Part shown: positions 52,779 to 60,705 of the stretch, in pieces
Layout: every line of letters starts with the position of its first letter
How positions within the stretch are numbered: the stretch's first letter is position 1
Source of the DNA: Salegentibacter_A chungangensis
GTDB lineage: Bacteria > Bacteroidota > Bacteroidia > Flavobacteriales > Flavobacteriaceae
DNA: 64,000 bases
Reading direction: 5' to 3'
Assembly (NCBI RefSeq): GCF_042678405.1
Contig: NZ_JBHTLI010000001.1
Coordinates: forward strand, 124,001 to 188,000
Made by a program: the position numbers and the translations under genes
The notes under the pieces: generated by a model
The model's database searches: none
The model's input: only the letters and a program-made list of their open reading frames with translations
Told to the model about the DNA's origin: nothing

Positions 52779-54056
52779 ATGAAAAATCTATTTCAATATC
52801 TAAGTATCGCGCTTATTGCCGTGTTTGGCTTGCAAATGCAGGCACAGAACCAAAGAGACCTTGACAATTACAGGTTTCCTGACCAAAGAGGAATCAACAT
52901 GTTTGAAGCCCCTAAAGACACAACTTCTACTTTTGACGGTGTTCACGTAAGAGTTGGGGGAGCCTCTACTATCCAGTTTCAGGCATTGTCCCAGGAAAAT
53001 GAAGGACCGGTGCAATTAACAGAGCTTGGTAACAACTTTAACCTGGCAACTGCCAACCTTGATCTTGATGTTGCTCTTTATGATGGTGTAAGAATGCACC
53101 TTAGAACCTACCTTTCTTCTCAACACCACACAGAATCTTATGTAAAGGGAGGTTATATTCAGATCGACAAACTGGACTTTATTAGTGAAGGTTTTGCTGA
53201 AGATCTTATGGAACACCTGAGAATTAAGATAGGTCACATGGAAAACAACTATGGTGACGGTCACTTCAGAAGAACTGATAACGCAATGGCCCTTTACAAC
53301 CCGTTTGTTGGAAACTACCTTATGGATGCCTTTACTACCGAAGTTGGTGCTGAATTATACTACTTCAATAACGGATGGTTAGGTATGCTTGGAGCAACCA
53401 ACGGTAAACTGAACCAAAACGTTACAGATAAAGACCAAACAAGCCCGTCTTTCCTTGCAAAACTAGGATATGATAGCTATCTTAATGATGATTTCAGATT
53501 TAGATTAACAGGATCTTTATTCCACAGTGCTCACAACAATGCCAGAGGTATTTACCTTTACAGTGGTGACCGTGCAGGATCTCGTTACTACACCGTGATG
53601 AATGGTACTCTTGACGGGGAATCTGTAGGAGATTCCTTCAGAGCAGGTAGAATTAACCCTGATCTTAAGAATGAAATGACTGCTTTTATGATCAACCCGT
53701 TCTTTAAATATAAAGGATTAGAATTCTTCGGAATGTTCGAATCTGCTACAGGTAAAGCTAAAAATGAAACTGACACCAGAACCTGGAACCAGTATTCCGG
53801 AGAGCTTATCTACAGATTTGGAGCCGATGAGGACCTGTACCTTGGAGGAAGATACAATGTAGTTAGTGGAGAACTGGCTACCGGAGAAGATGTTGACATC
53901 GACCGCTTCCAGGTATCTGCAGGGTACTTTATGACCAAGAACATCCTGATGAAACTTGAATATGTAACTCAAAGTTATGACGGATATCCTGTAACTGACA
54001 TCCACAACGAAGGTAAATTCGACGGATTGATGCTTGAAGCAGCTATTAGCTTCTAA
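52779..54056 (+). CDS. Outer-membrane beta-barrel protein, porin-like
   Basis: 425 residues. After a signal peptide (ALIAVFGLQMQAQ) the sequence alternates as in a 16-to-18-strand barrel, with girdles of aromatics (LYDGVRMHLRTYLSSQHHTESYVKGGYIQIDKLDF, FRFRLTGSLFHSAHN, MKLEYVTQSYDGYP) and a C-terminal Phe (MLEAAISF), the usual barrel ending. RIKIGHMENNYGDGHFRRTDN and PFFKYKGLEFFGMFESATGKA recall phosphate-selective OprO/OprP-type porins, but the substrate is unknown. It lies 24 bases after the first yceI, ahead of a strong terminator and the second yceI. Confidence 0.85.
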   Translation: MKNLFQYLSIALIAVFGLQMQAQNQRDLDNYRFPDQRGINMFEAPKDTTSTFDGVHVRVGGASTIQFQALSQENEGPVQLTELGNNFNLATANLDLDVALYDGVRMHLRTYLSSQHHTESYVKGGYIQIDKLDFISEGFAEDLMEHLRIKIGHMENNYGDGHFRRTDNAMALYNPFVGNYLMDAFTTEVGAELYYFNNGWLGMLGATNGKLNQNVTDKDQTSPSFLAKLGYDSYLNDDFRFRLTGSLFHSAHNNARGIYLYSGDRAGSRYYTVMNGTLDGESVGDSFRAGRINPDLKNEMTAFMINPFFKYKGLEFFGMFESATGKAKNETDTRTWNQYSGELIYRFGADEDLYLGGRYNVVSGELATGEDVDIDRFQVSAGYFMTKNILMKLEYVTQSYDGYPVTDIHNEGKFDGLMLEAAISF

Positions 54057-54085
54057 AACAAAATAGTTTGATTAGCCATATATAG

Positions 54086-54114
54086 TGGGGGAGCGAAACC
54101 TCCCCCATTTTTTT
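54086..54114 (+). terminator. Terminator after the porin-like gene
   Basis: TGGGGGA and TCCCCCA form a 7-bp stem, extended by one G-C pair, with a 6-base loop and a run of seven T. It lies 30 bases after the barrel gene and 14 bases before the second yceI start, so it may reduce expression of the downstream genes. Confidence 0.9.
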
Positions 54115-54127
54115 AAATACTAAGATT

Positions 54128-54703
54128 ATGAAAAGATTGTTGGTGCTGAGTTTATTCTTAATTAGCGGGCTAATAGTACATGCACAGGAGAACTACACTA
54201 ACACCAGCGTGCAAATTCTCCCCCAAAGTAAACTTACCATAAAAGGAGATACCAACATTAAAGACTTCGAGTGCGAATTCAACACTGCAAATCTCGAAGA
54301 AAACAAAAACATTGAATACACGCATACCGGCAAAGGCATAAGCTTTAAAAATGCTGTACTCTGCCTGGATAACTTAGGCTTCGATTGCGGAAACAGAGGT
54401 ATTAATGAAGATTTCAGAGACCTGATACAGGCCGAAAAATATCCTGAGATCCTTCTGAAATTAAACGAGATAAACCTTGAAAACCCCAAGCTGGCAGAAG
54501 CCAAAGTGACCATCTTCATCGCCGGAAAAAGTAGAAGATATGTGGTCCCGGTAAATATTGTGGATGACTCTATCCCCTACTTTAAGGGAAAGCTAACCCT
54601 CAACATTAAAGATTTTGATCTGGAAGCTCCAAAGAAGGCCCTGGGCCTTATCGTGGTAAAAGAAGAAATTGAAGTGAATTTCAATTTAAGCGTAGCAAAA
54701 TAA
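54128..54703 (+). CDS. YceI-family-like periplasmic protein (second copy)
   Basis: 191 residues. The signal peptide (LFLISGLIVHAQ) is followed by a diverged YceI-type barrel: KLTIKGDTNIKDFECEF corresponds to the TSNVHDW region, DLIQAEKYPEILLKLNEI to the middle, and KGKLTLNIKDFDLEAPKKALGLIVVKEEIEVNFNL to the usual tail. CLDNLGFDCGNRG has two Cys. It pairs with the first YceI on either side of the barrel gene. It lacks an evident promoter of its own, so it is probably reached by read-through of the terminator at 54086-54114. Confidence 0.85.
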   Translation: MKRLLVLSLFLISGLIVHAQENYTNTSVQILPQSKLTIKGDTNIKDFECEFNTANLEENKNIEYTHTGKGISFKNAVLCLDNLGFDCGNRGINEDFRDLIQAEKYPEILLKLNEINLENPKLAEAKVTIFIAGKSRRYVVPVNIVDDSIPYFKGKLTLNIKDFDLEAPKKALGLIVVKEEIEVNFNLSVAK

Positions 54704-54708
54704 AGCAG

Positions 54709-55992
54709 ATGTTCCAACTTAGCCTCAATATAGTTTCGGCTGAAGAAGCCGTTTCAGGTATTAAATCTGGCCAGCGTATATTCTTCCAGGGTGCGGCAAT
54801 GACCCCCAATATCCTAATCGATGCGCTGTGCGACCGATACCGGGAATTGCAGAATATCGAGATCATACAGATCCACACCGAAGGAGATGCCACCTGGACC
54901 AGGATGCCATACAGCGAATCTTTTATTACAAACACCTGCTTTGTGGGAAACAATGTTCGAAAAGCCGTAAACTCAGGCCACGGGGCATATATTCCTATAT
55001 TCTTAAGCGAAGTAAACCTGCTGTTCCGACGGAATATCCTGCCACTTGATGTAGCGTTTATCCAGGTTTCACCTCCAGACAAGCACGGCTATTGCTCTCT
55101 GGGACTTTCGGTAGATGTAACATTACCGGCCATTCAAACAGCCAAAAAGGTGATTGCTCAAATAAACCCTCAGGTACCACGAACCCACGGCGATGGAATA
55201 ATTCATATAAACCAGATAGATGCAGCCGTAGAGGTCGACTATCCTTTACACTCTCATATTTTTACCTCTCCAACAGACGTTGAGAGGCAGATAGGCAGAA
55301 ATGTAGCCGAACTTATTGAGGACGGTGCCACCCTCCAAATGGGAATTGGAGGCATCCCTAATGTGGTCTTAAACAATCTCACCAATCATAAACGCCTTGG
55401 CATTCATACCGAAATGTTCTCTGACGGGGTTCTACCCTTAATCGAAAAAGGAGTTATTACCGGGGAAGATAAGAAGGTAAAAACCGGAAAAATGGTAACC
55501 TGCTTCTCTATTGGTTCCCCAAAATTATACGACTTTCTGGATGATAATCCGCTCGTTCATTTTAAGGAAGCAGCTTACACCAACGATACTGCCATCATAA
55601 GGCAAAACCCCAAGGTAACTGCCATAAACAGCGCCATAGAGATAGACCTCACCGGCCAGGTTTGCGCAGATACCATCGGGAAATATCAATATTCCGGGGT
55701 TGGCGGCCAAATGGATTTTATAAGAGGCGCTGCGCTTTCTGAAGGCGGAAAAGCCATCATTGCAATGCCTTCGGTTACCAAAAACGGCCTTTCTAAAATC
55801 GTCCCTTCCCTTCAGCAGGGAGCAGGGGTAACCACCACAAGGGCACATGTTCATTATATAGCCACCGAATATGGCGTGGTTAACCTCTTCGGAAAAAATC
55901 TTGAACAACGCGCAAAAGCACTAATATCGATAGCTCACCCAGATCACAGAGAGCAACTTGAAAAAGAAGCCTTCGAGAGGCTTAACACATAA
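54709..55992 (+). CDS. Acetyl-CoA hydrolase/transferase family protein
   Basis: 427 residues of the Cat1/4-hydroxybutyrate CoA-transferase family. The GIHTEMFSDG motif contains the catalytic glutamate (Glu235) that forms a CoA thioester. Other family marks are GAAMTPNILIDAL, VSPPDKHGYCSLG, LQMGIGGIPN, YSGVGGQMDFIRGA and VHYIATEYGVVNLFGK. Members move CoA between acetyl-CoA and other acids such as butyrate or succinate. It is cytoplasmic, in contrast to the exported products before it, and starts 5 bases after yceI2, so it is cotranscribed. Which acid it uses cannot be told. Confidence 0.93.
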   Translation: MFQLSLNIVSAEEAVSGIKSGQRIFFQGAAMTPNILIDALCDRYRELQNIEIIQIHTEGDATWTRMPYSESFITNTCFVGNNVRKAVNSGHGAYIPIFLSEVNLLFRRNILPLDVAFIQVSPPDKHGYCSLGLSVDVTLPAIQTAKKVIAQINPQVPRTHGDGIIHINQIDAAVEVDYPLHSHIFTSPTDVERQIGRNVAELIEDGATLQMGIGGIPNVVLNNLTNHKRLGIHTEMFSDGVLPLIEKGVITGEDKKVKTGKMVTCFSIGSPKLYDFLDDNPLVHFKEAAYTNDTAIIRQNPKVTAINSAIEIDLTGQVCADTIGKYQYSGVGGQMDFIRGAALSEGGKAIIAMPSVTKNGLSKIVPSLQQGAGVTTTRAHVHYIATEYGVVNLFGKNLEQRAKALISIAHPDHREQLEKEAFERLNT

Positions 55993-56053
55993 TTTTAGGA
56001 GTTCTAAGGGAGAAAATCTTGCCGAGTCTTCTTATTTTTAAGGTTGTCTTGCT

Positions 56054-56080
56054 AAGCCTGTCCCTTAAAAGGACGGGCTT
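56054..56080. repeat. 10-bp hairpin upstream of trx
   Basis: AAGCCTGTCC and GGACGGGCTT form a 10-bp stem with one T-G pair and a 7-base loop. No T-run follows at once, but GGCCTTGATGCCTTT comes next. It lies between the CoA-transferase and thioredoxin genes and may be a weak terminator or 3' end processing structure. Confidence 0.45.
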
Positions 56081-56126
56081 GGCCTTGATGCCTTTAAAAT
56101 AATCCATTAATATAAAAACAGGAATT

Positions 56127-56426
56127 ATGAAAAGCAGCTTTAGTGAAATTATAAATAGTGAAACACCGGTCCTGGTAGATTTCCATGCCGATTGGTGTGG
56201 CCCCTGCAAAATGCTGGCTCCCATCCTTAAGGAAGCCAAGGCCAGTCTAGGAGACCAGGTAAAAATCGTGAAGATTGATGTAGACCGCAACCAGGAACTG
56301 GCAGGAAAATACCAGGTTAGAGGAGTCCCCACGATGATACTTTTCAAGAACGGCCAGCAGGTTTGGCGCCAGTCGGGAGTCCTTCAGAAAGACGACATAA
56401 TCAATGTAGTGAAGTCCCATTCCTGA
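56127..56426 (+). CDS. trxA: Thioredoxin
   Basis: 99 residues, a single thioredoxin fold with the active site WCGPCK (residues 22-27) inside VDFHADWCGPCKMLAPILKEA. The cis-Pro loop is RGVPTMILFKNG. It starts without a signal peptide, so it is cytoplasmic and reduces disulfides. Its N-terminus (MKSSFSEIINSETPVLVDFHA) is shorter than that of E. coli TrxA, a form common in Bacteroidota stress loci. It stands 134 bases after the CoA-transferase. Confidence 0.94.
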   Translation: MKSSFSEIINSETPVLVDFHADWCGPCKMLAPILKEAKASLGDQVKIVKIDVDRNQELAGKYQVRGVPTMILFKNGQQVWRQSGVLQKDDIINVVKSHS

Positions 56427-56447
56427 TTGTTGAAAATTTGCTTAACC

Positions 56448-56490
56448 TGATCTGAATCATAAAAAAAGAACGGATCTCATCCTAATTTTA
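56448..56490 (+). promoter_or_regulatory. CRP/FNR-type promoter of the membrane protein-haemoglobin pair
   Basis: A perfect palindrome TGAT-CTGA-ATCA (56448-56459), the FNR-like half-site form, is followed after exactly 23 bases by TAATTTTA (56483-56490), one mismatch from TAnnTTTG. TACCTTTC at 56489-56496 is an overlapping alternative. The ATG at 56516 is 25 bases farther. Confidence 0.6.
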
Positions 56491-56515
56491 CCTTTCAGTT
56501 AAAAGTGAAATTATT

Positions 56516-56797
56516 ATGAGACTCTATCAGAATTTACTTGAAGATTTTAAAGAAATGTACCTTGGTTATGCCGCCCTGGCGATAATTGCTTCGAGCTGCC
56601 TGGGATCTGTGGCAGCAATGATGGTACTTATGAAGGGGAATTCATTGCTCAATATGGGCGAGCTCTTCATAATTGTAGCGGTTTGTATGGGTTACAACAC
56701 AACTGTGCTGGCACAACTAAAACCCAAGACCGTTTTTAACAGTTTAATTTTAAGCATTGGCGTAAGCCTGCTGTTTATAATAATCAACCTTTTTTAG
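56516..56797 (+). CDS. Small three-helix membrane protein, unknown
   Basis: 93 residues. Three hydrophobic segments (about 18-38, 46-63 and 72-92) follow a short N-terminus (MRLYQNLLEDFKEMYLGY). I do not recognise the family. The helices are rich in Ala, Ile, Leu and Met, with no conserved charged cluster. It begins a two-gene unit with the truncated haemoglobin, whose ATG is 5 bases after its stop, under a CRP/FNR-type promoter. A link to respiration or nitric oxide is only suggested by this context. Confidence 0.75.
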   Translation: MRLYQNLLEDFKEMYLGYAALAIIASSCLGSVAAMMVLMKGNSLLNMGELFIIVAVCMGYNTTVLAQLKPKTVFNSLILSIGVSLLFIIINLF

Positions 56798-56801
56798 CCC
56801 T

Positions 56802-57191
56802 ATGAGCAAACCTGATCTCCGGGACCGTGAAGACATACAACTCCTTGTAAACCGGTTTTATGAGAAAGTAAGAGCAAATGAAGAAATAGGTCACTTTTTC
56901 AACAATTCCATACTGGATTGGGAAGAGCATCTTGAAAAACTAACGGATTTTTGGGAAAGCAACCTGCTATTTGTTTCCAAATATTCCGGAAACCCTAAAA
57001 GGGCTCATATAGATGTAGATTCCAGATCCGGCAATAAGATAAATGAAAAGCATTTCGGTACCTGGCTTAACCTATGGATAGACACCCTGGATGAGTTATT
57101 TGAAGGGGAGCTTACCGAACGCGCAAAACATAATGCCAGAAAAATGGCAACGCATCTTCATATAAGTATATTTCAGGCCAGGACCTCTTAA
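56802..57191 (+). CDS. Group III truncated haemoglobin
   Basis: 129 residues. The pattern LVNRFYEKVRANEEIGHFF followed by LTDFWESNLLFVSKYSGNPKRAHIDVD, with the proximal His in AHI, and KHFGTWLNLWIDTLDELF is typical of group III (trHbP) proteins. Such haemoglobins bind O2 or NO and have been linked to microaerobic or nitrosative stress. It is cotranscribed with the small membrane protein upstream. It is convergent with the usp gene, 12 bases apart. Confidence 0.9.
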   Translation: MSKPDLRDREDIQLLVNRFYEKVRANEEIGHFFNNSILDWEEHLEKLTDFWESNLLFVSKYSGNPKRAHIDVDSRSGNKINEKHFGTWLNLWIDTLDELFEGELTERAKHNARKMATHLHISIFQARTS

Positions 57192-57202
57192 AAAAACCGG
57201 GC

Positions 57203-58018
57203 TTACCCGTGCAATACCAGGACAGGAAGTTTATTGCTGATTGCGGTACACACCCCATAACGACTATGGAGCAGGCGGTCGCATACGCTAAGGTTTTTCC
57301 CAAGTATCACGATCATATTGAATTTTCGCTGCATTTCCAGTAAAAGCTCTTCATTACAGATAGCTGACTCATCAACTTCCATAAACTTCACCTTTCCGGG
57401 GCTCAGCTGATTGGCCATCATATCCCGGGGGGTCTCCACAGGTATAGGTTTTTTAACACTGCCTGTAAGTTCAAGGACAGTAATTTTAGCTTCCTTTACA
57501 ATGGCAGGATTATCGAAGAACCGAAAGATCTTATCCTCAAAACTGGCTGAATAATCTATTGGCAGCACCAGTTTCTCAGGCTTAGAATATTCACTGCCTT
57601 CAGAAACGGCCAGCAAATTACAGCGTATTTTCCTGATAATCTCATAAGTATGATGTCCTAAAATGGCATTCTGGGGATATTCCCTGCCCGCAGCTCCCAT
57701 CACAATAAGATCTATCTTCTTTTCGTGGACATATCTCCGGGTAGAATTTACCAGGTTTTCTTCTGAAAAATAAGCCTGAAAAGTATGTTTCTTATTAGGG
57801 GTTAGTTTCTTAAGATTATCTATCTCCTGTTCAAGCTTTTCCAGAGCGAGCCCCTTTTTCTCTTTCGCGTAATCCTCAGCCTCTCCCTTAAAATTTAAGG
57901 TCTCAATATTGAGCAGAAAGAAGCTAGCAGGTACATTTTCGAGAAAACGTAATGCATACGATGCAGCATTATGGGCCACTTTAGAAAAATCTGTCAGAAT
58001 TAGGACATTCATCTGCAT
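57203..58018 (-). CDS. Universal stress protein, two UspA domains
   Basis: 271 residues. The first Usp domain (1-140) starts MNVLILTDFSKVAHNAASYALRFLE after MQ and carries the signature VMGAAGREYPQNAILGHHTYEIIRKIRCNLLAVSEG. The second (145-271) is degenerate, with FNMIVILGKNLSVCDRLLHSRYGVCTAISNKLPVLVLHG. It shares only general layout with the first usp gene at 30584. It has a CRP/FNR-type promoter directly upstream. It lies downstream of the receiver-CRP gene, with 86 bases between, on the same strand. Confidence 0.92.
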   Translation of the reverse strand: MQMNVLILTDFSKVAHNAASYALRFLENVPASFFLLNIETLNFKGEAEDYAKEKKGLALEKLEQEIDNLKKLTPNKKHTFQAYFSEENLVNSTRRYVHEKKIDLIVMGAAGREYPQNAILGHHTYEIIRKIRCNLLAVSEGSEYSKPEKLVLPIDYSASFEDKIFRFFDNPAIVKEAKITVLELTGSVKKPIPVETPRDMMANQLSPGKVKFMEVDESAICNEELLLEMQRKFNMIVILGKNLSVCDRLLHSRYGVCTAISNKLPVLVLHG

Positions 58019-58036
58019 AGGTTCAGTTATTCTATG

Positions 58037-58079
58037 CGAAATTACTTGACCTATGCTAGCGGAAAAATGACCAAAGTCA
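58037..58079 (-). promoter_or_regulatory. CRP/FNR-type promoter of the second usp gene
   Basis: A palindrome TGAC-CAAA-GTCA (58068-58079) precedes, by exactly 23 bases on the minus strand, TAATTTCG (58044-58037), one mismatch from TAnnTTTG. The start codon at 58018 follows closely. The palindrome centre is about 40 bases upstream of the predicted transcript start. Confidence 0.6.
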
Positions 58080-58104
58080 GTTCTCTGCTAAATAGCCTAT
58101 TGGC

Positions 58105-59148
58105 CTATGAGATACTCTTAAGTGCTTCGGAGTCCATCAGCTTGATATTTCTCCCCTCGATCTCGATAAGTCCTTCTTTTTTAAAATCGGAAAGTGTTCT
58201 GATAAGGCTTTCAGGCGCCATCCCGGCAACCCCGGCCAGATCGGCTCTCGAGATCCTGATGCTTTTTAAAGGATGCTTCTTTATTTTCTCGGCAAACAGA
58301 AGAATAGTATTGGCAGTTTTCTTACGAACCGAGCCATAAGCCATATCCATAAGTTGTTGCTTCACGCCCATCAGGTTGTTACTCAAAATCTCAACAAGCT
58401 CGAGGGTCACCCTTCCGTTGTTGGCCAGAATTTTATGTAATTCTTCCTTGGAAACCGTATATAACTCGGCGTCTTCCATAGCAGTTGCATACTCCTCATA
58501 AGCATTACTATTATTGTTAAACGCCGTATTTCCGAAAAAATCATCTTCTTTATAAAGTTCGGTGATCAGCTCTTTTCCCTGGCGATCTATACGATGGGCC
58601 TTTACAACTCCTCTTTTAACCAGATAGAAGAAATTAGATTGTTTGCCCGCTTCATAAATCACACTTCCGGATTTGAATTTTTGCAATTCATATTCACTCA
58701 GCAAACTCCTGAGGTCTTCCAGGTTATTAAGCGAAGAATCTTTAGCCTCCGGTTCCTTCTTTTTCCTGGCATTAAGAATAGCCACTTTTGCAAGACGGCT
58801 TTCAATAGCACTAAGCAGGTCTTCTTCCTCAAAAGGCTTGGTAAGATAATCGTCTGCACCAAGATCCATTCCCTTCCTGATGTCCTTATGTTCGGTTTTA
58901 GCCGAAAGGAAGATAAAAGGGATATTGGCAGTTTCAGAATTTCCGGATAATGCCTGGAGCACTCCGTATCCGTCCATTTCCGGCATCATAATATCACAAA
59001 CAATGATATCGGGAATGCTATGTTTTGCCTTCTCTACTCCCAATTTACCATTAGACGCGGTAATAACCTCATAATTGGAAAGCTCCAGTAATTCGGCCGT
59101 ATTTTCTCTAACCGTTACATCGTCCTCAATTAACAATATTTTCTTCAT
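58105..59148 (-). CDS. Response regulator with CRP/FNR-type output (receiver + cyclic-nucleotide-binding-like + HTH)
   Basis: 347 residues. Residues 1-120 are a CheY-like receiver with acidic pocket IEDD, phosphorylation site Asp52 (VCDIMMPEMDG) and LTKPFEEED. Residues about 145-260 are a cNMP-binding-like beta-barrel (FKSGSVIYEAGKQSNFFYLVKRGVVKAHRIDRQGKELITELYKEDDFFGNTAF), without an evident Fe-S cysteine set, so not an O2-sensing FNR. Residues about 285-340 are a winged helix: DLAGVAGMAPESLIRTLSDF, where Glu313 and Arg317 keep the E-x3-R pattern that CRP and FNR use to read TGA half-sites. It overlaps the kinase stop by 4 bases. It probably binds the TGA-N6-TCA sites in this window. Confidence 0.92.
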   Translation of the reverse strand: MKKILLIEDDVTVRENTAELLELSNYEVITASNGKLGVEKAKHSIPDIIVCDIMMPEMDGYGVLQALSGNSETANIPFIFLSAKTEHKDIRKGMDLGADDYLTKPFEEEDLLSAIESRLAKVAILNARKKKEPEAKDSSLNNLEDLRSLLSEYELQKFKSGSVIYEAGKQSNFFYLVKRGVVKAHRIDRQGKELITELYKEDDFFGNTAFNNNSNAYEEYATAMEDAELYTVSKEELHKILANNGRVTLELVEILSNNLMGVKQQLMDMAYGSVRKKTANTILLFAEKIKKHPLKSIRISRADLAGVAGMAPESLIRTLSDFKKEGLIEIEGRNIKLMDSEALKSIS

Positions 59149-60398
59149 GGTGTTAAAATTGGTAATTCTACTCTAAATTTAGTGCCTTTGTTTTCTTCGC
59201 TGGTGAAACTGATATTTCCGCCAAGATTCTCCAGATGGGTCTTCGAAATATTCAATCCTATCCCAGTTCCCTGATTCAGGACCGCATTTTCTGCCCTGAA
59301 ATATCGTTCAAAAATATGTTTCTGATCTTTTTCCGGAATGCCCATCCCCTGATCCTGTACCTCAAAGACGATTCGCCTGTCATCTACATCCACATCAAAT
59401 TTTATGGTAGTATCTTCAGGAGAGTATTTAATGGAATTACTTAGCAAATTAGAAAGAATAAGCTCCAGGATCTTTTCATCCTGATACAGCATCATATCTT
59501 CAATCTCCCGGGGATACTGGATCTCCTGGCCGTTTTTAAGGGTGACATTGGCATTGTAGACCACCTCGTTAATCATCCTTTTCAAACTGAAATTTGAATA
59601 CTTATACTGGCCGTTTCCGCTTTCGAGCCTTTCTATAGAAAGGAAATCATTCAAGATGTTATTCAGGTAATGCACTTTGTTTCTGATAGTCCCCAGGTGC
59701 TTTTCCCTTTTTTCCTGATGGTCTTCCAGTTTATATTTTTCTATTAATGTGGCCGAAGTAAGGATCCCACTTAGCGGAGTTTTAAATTCGTGGGAAACAA
59801 GAGAGAGGAATTTAGTTTTCAGTTCATTCAATTCCTTCTCCTTCTGTAAGGCACTTTTTATGCGCTTTTCGGCAGCCTTTCGCCTTTTTATTTCACTTTC
59901 GAGATTCTTATTAAGTTTCTTCAGTTCCTCTACGCTCTCCTGCAGCTCATTGGTTCTGATCCTTATCTTATCTTCAAGATGAGAATTGAGCTCCCTTATC
60001 TGGCGCTGAGTCTCCTTTCTAACACTAATATCTATCACCAAAGACATCACATAACGCTCTCCCTCAATTTCAAAAGGATTAAGTCCCGCTTCAACCGGGA
60101 AACGCGTGCCGTCTTTTTTGATACCGTATAGATCACGCCCGTGGCCCATTTGCCGCGAGGCACTATGATCCATAAACTCATTAAAGTGCTGACCGTGATT
60201 AGCGTGGTATTTGGGTGGTATTAAAATATTAAGCGGCTTAGCCTCAAGTTCGCCATGACCATACCCAAACATAGCTTCAGCAGCCTTGTTGCAGGCAATA
60301 ATCCTTTGACCGGCATCTACTACAATAATCCCTTCTGATGCCGCTTCAAAAAGAATATTGAAGACATTCTTATTCTTAAAAAACTTGTTTTTCAACAC
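59145..60398 (-). CDS. Soluble PAS sensor histidine kinase
   Basis: 417 residues with no membrane segment. A PAS domain is at about 12-130 (ILFEAASEGIIVVDAGQRIIACNKAAEAMFGYGHGEL, with PAC YVMSLVIDISVRKETQ). A long coiled coil (about 130-190) is followed by HisKA with phosphoacceptor His203 (FLSLVSHEFKTPLSGIL) and HATPase (NLLSNSIKYSPEDT, VQDQGMGIPEKDQKHIFERYF, GTGIGLNISKTHLENLGG). The cytoplasmic PAS suggests an internal signal such as redox, O2 or ligand. It is cotranscribed with the receiver-CRP regulator (4-base overlap) and is its likely phosphodonor. Confidence 0.93.
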   Translation of the reverse strand: MLKNKFFKNKNVFNILFEAASEGIIVVDAGQRIIACNKAAEAMFGYGHGELEAKPLNILIPPKYHANHGQHFNEFMDHSASRQMGHGRDLYGIKKDGTRFPVEAGLNPFEIEGERYVMSLVIDISVRKETQRQIRELNSHLEDKIRIRTNELQESVEELKKLNKNLESEIKRRKAAEKRIKSALQKEKELNELKTKFLSLVSHEFKTPLSGILTSATLIEKYKLEDHQEKREKHLGTIRNKVHYLNNILNDFLSIERLESGNGQYKYSNFSLKRMINEVVYNANVTLKNGQEIQYPREIEDMMLYQDEKILELILSNLLSNSIKYSPEDTTIKFDVDVDDRRIVFEVQDQGMGIPEKDQKHIFERYFRAENAVLNQGTGIGLNISKTHLENLGGNISFTSEENKGTKFRVELPILTP

Positions 60399-60577
60399 AA
60401 TGCGAACTTTATCAGATTAATTTTTCCGCCTCACGAATTTACGAAAGCTCATCTTATTATCAAGCCTTAGATTTTCGAAAAGTTAATTATATTTTTACAA
60501 TGAAAGGTTCAGGTAAATTAAAAAAACAAAGGCACAATGGGAAATCATCCTTATAGAAAACGGAATTTTACTCATAA

Positions 60578-60607
60578 AAAAACCCGAACTGCATAGTTCG
60601 GGTTTTT
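60578..60607. terminator. Terminator downstream of tRNA-Gln
   Basis: AAAAACCCGAACT and AGTTCGGGTTTTT form a perfect 13-bp stem with a 4-base loop, flanked by A and T runs. On the minus strand it starts 8 bases after the tRNA 3' end. Confidence 0.9.
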
Positions 60608-60615
60608 ACATTTTG

Positions 60616-60688
60616 TTGGCCTACTAGGGCTCGAACCTAGACTCTTCTGGACCAAAACCAGACGTGTTGCCAGTTACACCATAGGCCA
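60616..60688 (-). tRNA. trnQ: tRNA-Gln (anticodon TTG)
   Basis: 73 bases on the minus strand. The acceptor stem TGGCCTA pairs fully with TAGGCCA, with A as discriminator. The anticodon stem TCTGG/CCAGA holds a 7-base loop TTTTGGT, giving anticodon TTG (Gln). The T arm has TTCGAGC between CTAGG/CCTAG-type arms. The 3' CCA is not encoded. It has its own promoter and terminator. Confidence 0.95.
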
Positions 60689-60705
60689 ATGCTTAAATGC
60701 GGATG

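Noticed and set aside
56054..56080. Strong terminator before trxA
   Set aside because: The 10-bp stem is good but no T-run follows on either strand, so it is listed only as a repeat.
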